Shown here piece after piece: positions 32,301 through 38,482 of a stretch of 64,000 bases of DNA. This DNA comes from a virus. The stretch covers positions 120,966 through 184,965 of the IMG/VR virus record IMGVR_UViG_3300046642_000884; one strand, given 5' to 3'. The number at the start of each line of letters is the position of its first letter. Positions within the stretch are counted from its first letter, which is position 1. The notes under the pieces are model-generated. The model made no database searches. It had not been told where the DNA came from and was given only the letters and a program-made list of their open reading frames with translations. Made by a program: the position numbers and the translations under genes.

Positions 32301-35300
32301 CAGCTTGAATTTCCAACGCCCAGCCAATAATTGTAGGAGCCAGGACTATAATCGTTTTGAGCAACAACTTGGCTACCGACGATGTTTTTATCGATATAAA
32401 GAGTTTCGGTAGTTCCATCATAAGTATCTACTGCCTGATGCCATTGTCCATCATTGAGTGCAGCGGCCGAAACAATCTGGGAGGTGGTAGAATTGTGCCA
32501 GAAGAAGCTGGCGCGTAGGAATCCAGAATTGTCGATATAGAGTGCCGGAACGTGTCCTGCAGGAAGGGCTCCTCCAGGAGTGGCTGGTTGAGCTTGTCCC
32601 AAAATAATTCCCGAAGCGGTTGTTTTGAACCAACAAGTAAATGATCCTTGATAGCTGGCGCTATAGTTAAAGGCTGCAGCCGGTATAGAAACATAACCTG
32701 TCGATCCATTGAACTGTAGGGCGTTGACTCTTCTTCCAGGAGCTGTTGTAACTCCCCCATTTTCTGTTCCATTAAGAGCGTTGCCGGATGTATCGTTTGC
32801 TGAGCCATCATCAAACGAGTAATGTGCTATTAGCCCAGAAAAGGTTGTTGTCGCGTTTTTACCAAAGACAACGAAGAATGTCAGCACGTGACCCTTCATA
32901 GCCTGAGTTTTTGCTGCTACTGCGACAATGAAACTCGACATTTTACTTAAAAATCTTGGCGGTTGAACAAACGATGCGACAACAAGTTGAAGGATAGATT
33001 GTAATTTTGTTTTTGTCTGGATTGCGGCTGCCCGAAGGTTGAAGAGTTTTGCTCCAGGGAAGACTGCCTTTATGATAGTTAAAACACCAGCAATCGAAGA
33101 TTGAATGACTTTGCCCGTCGCTTTTTGCGTGGTTATTGTGGCGGCTATAACGAAGCTGGAAATACGAGCCAACAATTTTTGCGGCTGAAATAATACGACA
33201 GCTTTATAAACGGTAAGCTGTGCCTTCAATTTTTGTGCCTGGAAAAACACGTTTATTATATAAACAACAGTTTTCGCTTGTATCTTTAATAGTAGGGGAG
33301 CGGTTGCCAGAACGTTGAAGATTTTTTCAGGAGCCGGAATATTCTTTAGGAGGTTCATTGTGCTGTTGAATGAGACTGAAATCGGCAGCTTAGTTAGAGC
33401 CTTTTGGACGTTTGAGATTGTGCTTACAACAAAGTTATAAACTATAACATAAGGTTGCTTTGTGATTAGCTGGAAGCTGGCAGTTACACTAAAAATAATA
33501 AGCTGTGTTGCTCTTTGTAGCGAGGCGGCTGCTTGTAGAGCCGACAACATATTAAAGAAAATTGCGGCGGGCAAGATATTCTTTGTTAGAGCAAGAACGC
33601 TAGCAGCCGATGATTGTATGGTCTTAGCCAATGCTTTTTGAGATTTTAAGACGGAGATTGCGACAAAGCTGTAAGCTCGACCATAGATTTTCTGAAAGCT
33701 GATCTGAAACGATGCTACAGCCTTAAAAATAGCCAGCTGTGATTGTGCCCTCAGCAATTGAAGAGTTGTAGTTGTCAGTATCCTGAAGAACTTTGCTCCT
33801 GTCACAACGCCCTTTAAAACAATCATAATTGCTGAGGCTGAAAATTGGCTGGTTTTGCTTAGGGTTCTTTGAACCCGGAAAGTTGTAGCTATAGCAAACC
33901 GATAGGCTTGGTTTGGCAGCCGTTGGCTGTAAAACGACGCGGCGGCTAGATGGACAAGAATGCGTGATGTGCCAACTCGTTGTTGAGCAGTTGAACCAGA
34001 TGCAAGAATGTTGAAGATTTTAGCGGACGATGAAAGGTTCTTGACAATGGCCACAATGCCCGCTATAGAGAATTGGACCACCCGGGCTCCAGCCTTCTTG
34101 ATTTGTGAAGTTACAGTTGCCGCAAAATTAACTAGCCGAGCTGATGATTTTTGTGCTTGGAAGCTTGCAAGGGTATTAAAGAATCTTGTGGAAGAAACAG
34201 CTCTTAGAAGTGTCCAGGTGGTAGAAGCTACAAAGCTTGAGATTTTACCGGGAGTTTTAACCAGAGCAAGCTTCGCTGAAGTTGCGAAGTTAGTAGCAAT
34301 CCTGGTCACGATTTTGATTATAGCCGAAATGGTGCTGGCTGTGAAACTTGTCGTTTTACCCAGGGCTTTAACCATGGTTGCGCTGGATGTTGCCGGGAAG
34401 TTCGTAATCTTGCCCAGAGCTTTGAGTAGGCGCACATTGGCGGTAATGGCCATTACTGCAGAGTAAGGAAATTGATTGGTTCCACTGATAAACTGAGTGG
34501 TAAGCAATAACCTGACGCTTGCCAAGAATAATATTATTTTGCCGAGGGCCTTCTGAACAAGACTTGTAGGCGTTGCAACAAATGTTCGGAGCGCTACAAG
34601 AGATTTTTGTAGAAGAGCTGAAGCAGCCAGACGGAATATTGTTGTTCTGCTCATCGCTTTTTGTAGAAGCGTTGTCGTCGCTGAGCTGAATATTGTTGTT
34701 CTGCTAAGCGCTTTTTGTAGAAGAGTTGTTGTAGCCGAGCTGAATGTTCTTAGGATCGTAGCGGCTTTCTGGATTTGGTTTGAGGCGGCGGCAAAAAAGA
34801 CAACAGCTTTAGCTGCAGTTTTTTTAGTTAATGCCGATGTTACGATTTGATACTGGCGGGCTATAGGGGTAGTAACTTTTTGGATCAGGCCTACAATTCC
34901 GGCAAGAAAAAGGACGCTCTTGTTTATTGCCTTTTGTAGCGGTATTATTAAACTAACCTTCATAGATTTTACGTTTGAAATAGTCTTTTGAAGTGTTGCT
35001 CTAACATTAGCGGCGAAAATATTAATCTGGGAGAATTGTTGGCTGGAACTTTTAATAGCAGTTACCAGAGCTGCGCCTCCCTGAAATAGCTCCTGCATAT
35101 CGGCTATTGCCGCTTCACCAATAGCTCCGCCAAAGCCTATAATGTTGCCAAGACCAAGAGGGAATGTTGAGATATAGGCCAACAGATTTTTGAGACTGAG
35201 TTTGCCCTGGATAGTAAGATAAATTGCGCCAACGTTATAAGTTAAAGTCTTTGAAAGAATTTGTAATCGACTTATTTGATTTGTTATCAACAGACTATAG

Positions 35301-36694
35301 ATATCAGGAAGCGGAGTTATTGTTTTTTGGAGCAGTAAGCCCATACTAATATTATATAAATCAGCAGCTGGCTGAACTTGCTTCTGAATCAACGAACGGA
35401 TGGCCGGAAAAAATAGTTTAGTTGAGTTTATGATGGGATGGGTTAAGCTGCTAATAGCCGTTGGACTAAACGTTGCTAATTTGTTATATAATTTTCCTAT
35501 GATTGAACTAAAGGACGCAAGACTATTAAAAAGTCTGCTTGAAGAGACGTTTTTTAGCGGCTGCAGCTGAGGATTTATGATATATATGTCTGGAGCTGGC
35601 GTGATGTTTTTTATATCGAGGAATTGTGAACCCCCCTTGAAAGTAAGTGTCAGGGGAGTATTTGCCGCGCCTACTGTATAGATAATGACGATCAAACCAC
35701 CGCCGCCGACACCAGCAGTCTTGACGGTAGAAGCGGAACGAACTGCACCCGATCCGCCGCCGCCTCCCCCAAAGTTGGCTCCAGCACCTCCTGTTGCAGT
35801 GTTGGCAGTATTAGTCGCGTTCCCTCCAGAGCCACCGCCTCCTCCGCCAGAACCGTTAGTTGCGTTCGCGTAGTAGGTATTACCAGTTGCCCCAGCTCCT
35901 CCCGAACTATTAGCCGCGCTAGCAGTGAAGCCACCACCTCCGCCACCGGCTCCTGAATTCGCTGCAGCGGCAATACCAATACCAGTCGCTCCCCCGAGGC
36001 CTCCAGCAACACCGCCCGGACCCGATCCTCCCTTTCCTCCCGTTGCCGAGGCACCAACTGCCGTTCCGACTGTCGAAGATGTTCCTCCGCCTCCGCCGCC
36101 TCCTCCTCCGCCTCCGGATGCGGATGTGCTGCCGGCTCCTCCGATCATACCAGCGGCTGCGCCAGTGCTGGTCGCATTGGCTCCGGCTGCGCCACCCCCG
36201 CCTCCGCCGCCCCCGAAAGTAATCGTTACGGTTGAGGCTGCGCCGTTTCCTCCCGCAGCACCTATTGCTGTATAAACGGCCGCGGCCGATGCAACTGATG
36301 CTCCATTGGCATAGCCGGTTCCGTTCGCAATGCCGCCGGTTGTTGTGACACCGGCTCGACCCGCCATCGCCCAATAGGCTTGGGTGCTTCCAGCAGTATT
36401 ACCCTGCCAGAAAGTTCCAGCAGTGTTGGAGTCAGTTGTGGAAGTGTTGTTATTGGAGATTTGAAAAGTAGTCGAAGATGCAAGCGCTCCGGATGAATAG
36501 GCAAGACGAACAAAACCTCCTCCAGCCCCACCAGAACCACCAGGCGTCGCGCTGACGCCAGAGGCTCCGACACCGCCACCCCCTCCACAACCAATCAGAT
36601 GAACGATATGACCTGCGTCGGTCCAATCCCCTGGTTTTGCCCATGGCGCTGAGTTTCCTAATGCGGCAGTAAGGAAGACTGTAGTTGTTGCCAT
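29375..36694 (-). CDS. Giant repetitive virion protein: Gly-rich head, 18-residue repeats, LamG-like domain
   Basis: A single 2439-residue frame. Residues about 1-345 are a Gly-rich domain (GCGGGGG..., ending GGGGLIVIIYTV), as in phage fibre tips. About 360-1285 and 1505-2350 are tandem repeats of near 18 residues, consensus LLQKALSRTTIFSSATTT (Q-K at 3-4, R at 8, F at 12). About 1285-1500 is a LamG/concanavalin-like domain (GLIAHYSFDDGSANDTSGNA ... NGSTGYVSIP ... DDIQTYNRALTANEVAQLY). The last 80 residues are amphipathic and charged. From about 538 to 1285 only one acidic residue (Glu about 1123) occurs. It probably forms a long fibre or other virion structure, as it sits beside neck genes and overlaps its upstream gene by one codon position. 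No homologue is recognised. Confidence 0.85.
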   Translation of the reverse strand: MATTTVFLTAALGNSAPWAKPGDWTDAGHIVHLIGCGGGGGVGASGVSATPGGSGGAGGGFVRLAYSSGALASSTTFQISNNNTSTTDSNTAGTFWQGNTAGSTQAYWAMAGRAGVTTTGGIANGTGYANGASVASAAAVYTAIGAAGGNGAASTVTITFGGGGGGGGAAGANATSTGAAAGMIGGAGSTSASGGGGGGGGGGGTSSTVGTAVGASATGGKGGSGPGGVAGGLGGATGIGIAAAANSGAGGGGGGFTASAANSSGGAGATGNTYYANATNGSGGGGGGSGGNATNTANTATGGAGANFGGGGGGSGAVRSASTVKTAGVGGGGLIVIIYTVGAANTPLTLTFKGGSQFLDIKNITPAPDIYIINPQLQPLKNVSSSRLFNSLASFSSIIGKLYNKLATFSPTAISSLTHPIINSTKLFFPAIRSLIQKQVQPAADLYNISMGLLLQKTITPLPDIYSLLITNQISRLQILSKTLTYNVGAIYLTIQGKLSLKNLLAYISTFPLGLGNIIGFGGAIGEAAIADMQELFQGGAALVTAIKSSSQQFSQINIFAANVRATLQKTISNVKSMKVSLIIPLQKAINKSVLFLAGIVGLIQKVTTPIARQYQIVTSALTKKTAAKAVVFFAAASNQIQKAATILRTFSSATTTLLQKALSRTTIFSSATTTLLQKAMSRTTIFRLAASALLQKSLVALRTFVATPTSLVQKALGKIILFLASVRLLLTTQFISGTNQFPYSAVMAITANVRLLKALGKITNFPATSSATMVKALGKTTSFTASTISAIIKIVTRIATNFATSAKLALVKTPGKISSFVASTTWTLLRAVSSTRFFNTLASFQAQKSSARLVNFAATVTSQIKKAGARVVQFSIAGIVAIVKNLSSSAKIFNILASGSTAQQRVGTSRILVHLAAASFYSQRLPNQAYRFAIATTFRVQRTLSKTSQFSASAIMIVLKGVVTGAKFFRILTTTTLQLLRAQSQLAIFKAVASFQISFQKIYGRAYSFVAISVLKSQKALAKTIQSSAASVLALTKNILPAAIFFNMLSALQAAASLQRATQLIIFSVTASFQLITKQPYVIVYNFVVSTISNVQKALTKLPISVSFNSTMNLLKNIPAPEKIFNVLATAPLLLKIQAKTVVYIINVFFQAQKLKAQLTVYKAVVLFQPQKLLARISSFVIAATITTQKATGKVIQSSIAGVLTIIKAVFPGAKLFNLRAAAIQTKTKLQSILQLVVASFVQPPRFLSKMSSFIVAVAAKTQAMKGHVLTFFVVFGKNATTTFSGLIAHYSFDDGSANDTSGNALNGTENGGVTTAPGRRVNALQFNGSTGYVSIPAAAFNYSASYQGSFTCWFKTTASGIILGQAQPATPGGALPAGHVPALYIDNSGFLRASFFWHNSTTSQIVSAAALNDGQWHQAVDTYDGTTETLYIDKNIVGSQVVAQNDYSPGSYNYWLGVGNSSWVNDPGGWFWYNGALDDIQTYNRALTANEVAQLYVAGQGGFFLAKQVSSVLQLFNMLITVSAAQIIRTISTIKLFKAAATASTFPGRAVLVKLLGYVSTFPLGFGNIMGFGGAIGEAAIADMQELFQGGAVLVGTVKSTIHHLAQSGLFTTTTTALLTKTASMLRSFFAALTFSRLQKAINQIKTYQAAASVRWGRTALTTSLLFGITATVTSVKAIGKSALVFTAAALFNAIQRRATKLTTFQAAASAFIAQRTLSIFKTFNATARSLIQKSLARTTIFLINLASFLQKTITRPIGFGLAALSFASQNSLNKIIAFSTASTALLQQKAVAMARTFSGIIAFSSIQKSLIRPATSFVVSARGLVRRTINKSEQIFLGISIPFIQVASNVFVRTFKMAATPMALLQKDLVVTKLFKAVTNVSWLPNAIVKITVFLVSPVFLVRKAITKGVLLFGSTVTFLFQYTRGYYPSYTFMTTTTASLLKDLSKNLNFVPVVAIAFKSLIQSGEKIFTLGASSLLQNAIRTTTRFVIAISASNAITSAKALLASAKVSWQFVKSFLRPRTFQTTTTFLFGKLALAITSLYQVVLTTRISRAITKVPTLMLMSLAPLFSKTLGRDKTFSAKSIDSFLHIGKAFVEGASYISSIQAFSHLQQNRSYVFQVLPRVMLTKTLMLTADLYQVFTKVFIQRTITLTKIYKSLVTTLRVGQVLVKRLFSLIAAVPLLQKTVATTVIFPITVLTTLAKAITRIATRFNVAVSSQVGKLVSITKTYQAVPRALLQKTIAMIRVFTVTFTVLYRRTISAIRLALVSSPLLLSRVTSRVWLVMVAPAARLAKTPIKILFSPVTIVASQTLRAGKILLATIRAVFRPGVLQHYPPIKFIVRATVWSLASFIRVRIVLTASVTALATLQTWFIERLRVIAKFTKDISDNIMANVQKRTESIREHSGVVPETVVGNFKKITKQITALFKPPSGGPSD
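29650..32185 (-). repeat. Second block of 18-residue (54-base) coding repeats in the giant gene
   Basis: The block encodes about 845 residues after the LamG-like domain with the same spacing: a K or R pair, an aromatic eight or nine residues later, then hydrophobics. Examples are ARSLIQKSLARTTIFLI, LQKTITRPIGF and VSSQVGKLVSITKTYQAV. Drift between copies is strong at both DNA and protein level. Confidence 0.75.
31912..32026 (-). repeat. Duplicated 115-base module, copy 2 (GFGGAIGEAAIADMQELFQGG)
   Basis: Encodes STFPLGFGNIMGFGGAIGEA and then AIADMQELFQGGAVLV at about residue 1560. It matches the copy at 35071-35185 closely in DNA and protein. It interrupts the 18-residue repeats just after the LamG-like domain. 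Confidence 0.85.
32840..35620 (-). repeat. First block of 18-residue (54-base) coding repeats in the giant gene
   Basis: About 925 residues of repeats upstream of the LamG-like domain. The best preserved copies are at about 34580-34760, where LLQKALSRTTIFSSATTT, LLQKAMSRTTIFRLAASA and LLQKSLVALRTFVATPTS follow one another, and the DNA is nearly identical between two copies (aatattgttgttctgct). Elsewhere copies keep the 18-19 residue spacing but vary in sequence. Confidence 0.8.
35071..35185 (-). repeat. Duplicated 115-base module, copy 1
   Basis: Encodes STFPLGLGNIIGFGGAIGEA and then AIADMQELFQGGAALV at about residue 510. It is the partner of the module at 31912-32026. Each copy opens a long repeat block, which suggests the whole block plus module was duplicated around the LamG-like domain. 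Confidence 0.85.
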
Positions 36695-36960
36695 CAGAAC
36701 CTCATAATATCAGGAGGATGGTCTTCATTGATGTAGGCATTGACAATTTCAATCAGCTCGGCAATGTGTTGTATCGGCCTGCTGTCAGGAACCCACAGCT
36801 CTGGCACCAAATACAATTTTTCTCCCGGTTCAACATGGCACCACATCTGAGTAAGGGGACCACAGACAACACGAAAACCTCCGCAGGAATTAACAACTCC
36901 GGCAACAGCATTCATCGGCGGTTCTGGTTTGAAGAAAAATCTATTGAATAACTTCCACAT
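36694..36960 (-). CDS. Hypothetical protein, 88 residues
   Basis: Starts MWKLFNRFFFKPEPPMNAVA; the N-terminus is basic and aromatic. It contains three cysteines (CGG, VCG, WCHV) and a C-terminal acidic helix (HIAELIEIVNAYINEDHPPD). Its stop overlaps the start of the giant gene (TGATG), so it should be translated with it and could be a chaperone or partner. That is inferred from position only. Confidence 0.65.
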   Translation of the reverse strand: MWKLFNRFFFKPEPPMNAVAGVVNSCGGFRVVCGPLTQMWCHVEPGEKLYLVPELWVPDSRPIQHIAELIEIVNAYINEDHPPDIMRF

Positions 36961-36970
36961 TGCTATGGGT

Positions 36971-36978
36971 TATTTAGA
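36971..36978 (-). promoter_or_regulatory. Late-promoter variant TCTAAATA before the 88-residue/giant unit
   Basis: TCTAAATA contains the stop codon of the methyltransferase gene and lies 10 bases before the ATG at 36960. It is identical to the octamer at 11383. Confidence 0.4.
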
Positions 36979-37621
36979 TTTTTTGGTAAAGTCTAATCCA
37001 GGTGAACTCGGAAAGCTTTCCAAACGTCTCAGGAAGCTTGAATTCCGTATAGACCTTATGAGTGGCTGCGGTTAGTTCCGAACAACCATCGAGGAGGGCT
37101 CGAATATCAATCCCATCGGTAGCCCAAACTAGTTTACCGTCATGTTGACAAGGAACAACTCGGTTATAATTATTAACGACAAGCATATAGCCTCCAGGTC
37201 TTATCAGCGAGGCTATCTGCTTTATGGTCTGTGCTGGATGCATCACATGCTGAAGCACCCATACCGCCAGGACCAAATCAAACTTAATGTTGAGGTCCTG
37301 GAGATAATTTGGATGAACCGGAATCCAGTTAGGCGAAGCCATATAGGGAATAGAAAGTGTTCTCATATTCATGGAGATATCGGCTCCCACAATCAGATTA
37401 TCGCGGGTTACAAGTTCTTTGGAGAGGCGGCCAATTCCACAGCCATAGTCAAGGATTTTCTTGAACGGACCATAAGGTTTCAGGAGATTGATAAGAGCCG
37501 GAGTTTCGAGTTCCCATCGTTTGTCGGTGGAATTATCAGCTTCGGGAGTGAGGATTATTGATTTGGCTTCTTCACGGGTTGCAACATCAAAAACAGTAGG
37601 ATCATAGTTATATTCATTCAT
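36974..37621 (-). CDS. SAM-dependent methyltransferase (class I)
   Basis: A 215-residue Rossmann methyltransferase. Motif I ILDYGCGIGRLSKEL (56-70), GADISMNM (acidic end of strand 2), FDLVLAVWVLQHVMHPAQTIKQIASLIRPGGYMLVVNN (motifs IV-VI) fit methyltransferase types 11/12. The substrate is not evident: candidates are a sugar of a virion or surface glycan, given nearby glycosyltransferases, or a protein. It is preceded by a hairpin and embedded late promoter that should confine its expression to late times. GGGAG lies 12 bases before the ATG within the hairpin arm. Confidence 0.85.
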   Translation of the reverse strand: MNEYNYDPTVFDVATREEAKSIILTPEADNSTDKRWELETPALINLLKPYGPFKKILDYGCGIGRLSKELVTRDNLIVGADISMNMRTLSIPYMASPNWIPVHPNYLQDLNIKFDLVLAVWVLQHVMHPAQTIKQIASLIRPGGYMLVVNNYNRVVPCQHDGKLVWATDGIDIRALLDGCSELTAATHKVYTEFKLPETFGKLSEFTWIRLYQKI

Positions 37622-37631
37622 AATAAAAAAA

Positions 37632-37652
37632 CTCCCAGAGGTTATCTGGGAG
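37632..37652 (-). terminator. Hairpin with T-tract upstream of the methyltransferase gene (terminator and ribosome-site lock)
   Basis: On the minus strand CTCCCAGA, loop TAACC, TCTGGGAG is followed by seven Ts. Read-through RNA from upstream would form an eight-base-pair stem, hiding the GGGAG ribosome site and probably terminating. A late promoter adjoins it so that late RNA starts inside the 5' arm. Confidence 0.8.
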
Positions 37653-37660
37653 TATTTATA
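37653..37660 (-). promoter_or_regulatory. T4-type late promoter (TATAAATA) abutting the hairpin
   Basis: An exact TATAAATA immediately upstream of the hairpin stem. With the T4 spacing, +1 falls on the A of CCCAGA within the stem, so the late transcript lacks most of the 5' arm and its ribosome site is open. Confidence 0.8.
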
Positions 37661-37677
37661 TACTTCCGCGGAAGTAT
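37660..37677. repeat. Perfect 18-base palindrome upstream of the late -10 box
   Basis: ATACTTCCGCGGAAGTAT is an exact inverted repeat. It ends at the first base of TATAAATA, so it occupies the region about -14 to -31 of that promoter. A second palindrome (AGGCGCGCCT, 37690-37699), flanked by AGCTTG/CAAGCT, lies 12 bases further on and overlaps the stop of the next gene. A dimeric regulator could bind, or it may only be an mRNA 3' hairpin. Confidence 0.7.
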
Positions 37678-37698
37678 TAGTAGCTTGTTAGGCGCGCC

Positions 37699-38421
37699 TT
37701 ACGCAAGCTGAACTTTTAGAGTAAACGCAATCGAGTCCGAAGCGTTTAGGGCAATGTTTGCGAAGTCGCCGTGAACGAACATCGATCCGCCGTTAGCGCC
37801 AGCTGAGTTTACTGTTACAACTGGAGCGATAGATGCGTTAGCAGTGTGGGCTCCCCCGTCTCCGCCGGCTGTAACAAAGGCACCAATTGGGTGAGCCACG
37901 GCTGTCGAGCCAAGCTGGGCTCGGGTAACGGTCAGGGTAGAAGTGCCTTGTCCGCCCGTAACAAACACAACTTCGTTTTCGATTTGAGCCAGATAGTTAA
38001 GAGATGTTGGGAGAACTGCAAAGCCGGTTATGCCAGCTCCAATTGTGACAGTCGTAGCACCAATAGCCATCGAGGAAGTTGTAATCTGAGCTGTTCCTGA
38101 AAGAGATGTTCCAGTATCGAATAGACCAACCTCAGCAATAGTTTTTGCTGCGGTTGAACAGGTCATTGTTCCAACAACCTGATAGACGTCGGCAAGCTGG
38201 TTGGCGGTAAGCTGAGTGACAGCTCCAGCAACACGGGCTTCCGGGTTAGGGTTTGCTGGTTGGAATAGATTAACATCGGAGAAAGCTGAAGTAGTGATAT
38301 AGGTCGCATTGAGGCCGTTTGCAATACCCCAGCCAATATTCACAGGTTCGGTTCCGACTCCGTGAAGTTTATTAAGAAGGATTGAGCGTCCCGCCCAGGT
38401 TACAACGTTTGCAGCAGCCAT
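37699..38421 (-). CDS. Putative virion structural protein, 240 residues
   Basis: A Thr-, Ala- and Gly-rich protein beginning MAAANVVTWAGRSILLNKLH. N-terminal G....NIGWGIANGLNATY...AFSDVNLFQPANPNPEARVAGAVT, then KTIAEVGLFD, EVVFVTGGQGTSTLTVTRAQLGSTA.AHPIG and the end GDFANIALNASDSIAFTLKVQLA resemble structural proteins that form tail or head decorations in several phages ('G..........i..vgl........l......f......L...D.i.ft..v.l'). It has its own late promoter and TAGGAG ribosome site and is followed by palindromes and a terminator. Confidence 0.7.
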   Translation of the reverse strand: MAAANVVTWAGRSILLNKLHGVGTEPVNIGWGIANGLNATYITTSAFSDVNLFQPANPNPEARVAGAVTQLTANQLADVYQVVGTMTCSTAAKTIAEVGLFDTGTSLSGTAQITTSSMAIGATTVTIGAGITGFAVLPTSLNYLAQIENEVVFVTGGQGTSTLTVTRAQLGSTAVAHPIGAFVTAGGDGGAHTANASIAPVVTVNSAGANGGSMFVHGDFANIALNASDSIAFTLKVQLA

Positions 38422-38456
38422 TAAGATTTCTCCTAGATATTAAAAATGTCTCAGAC

Positions 38457-38464
38457 TATTTATA
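38457..38464 (-). promoter_or_regulatory. T4-type late promoter (TATAAATA) of the 240-residue gene
   Basis: An exact TATAAATA on the minus strand, 35 bases before the ATG at 38421. A TTGACG lies 16 bases upstream of the same box, so a host-type contribution is possible. Confidence 0.8.
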
Positions 38465-38482
38465 ATAATAGTTCTTTTATCG

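Noticed and set aside
31155-34466. Long plus-strand open frames opposite the giant repeat gene (31155-31745, 34008-34466)
   Set aside because: They arise because the repeated codons of the minus-strand gene are free of antisense stops. They have no ribosome sites or motifs, and the minus frame is continuous and carries recognisable domains.
34580-34760. CRISPR-like direct repeats
   Set aside because: The repeated bases are coding units of 54 bases in frame with the giant protein, without unique spacers or cas genes.
35685-36374. Pro-rich and Arg-rich open frames around 35.7-36.4 kb on both strands
   Set aside because: These are shadow frames of the Gly-rich domain: GGX codons read in other frames give Pro, Arg or Ala runs.
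29375-36694. Giant gene as the tail tape-measure protein (gp29)
   Set aside because: Tape measures of T4 relatives are helical, about 600-1000 residues, and lie with hub genes. This protein has Gly-rich and LamG-like domains typical of surface structures and lies beside neck genes. It remains only a remote option.
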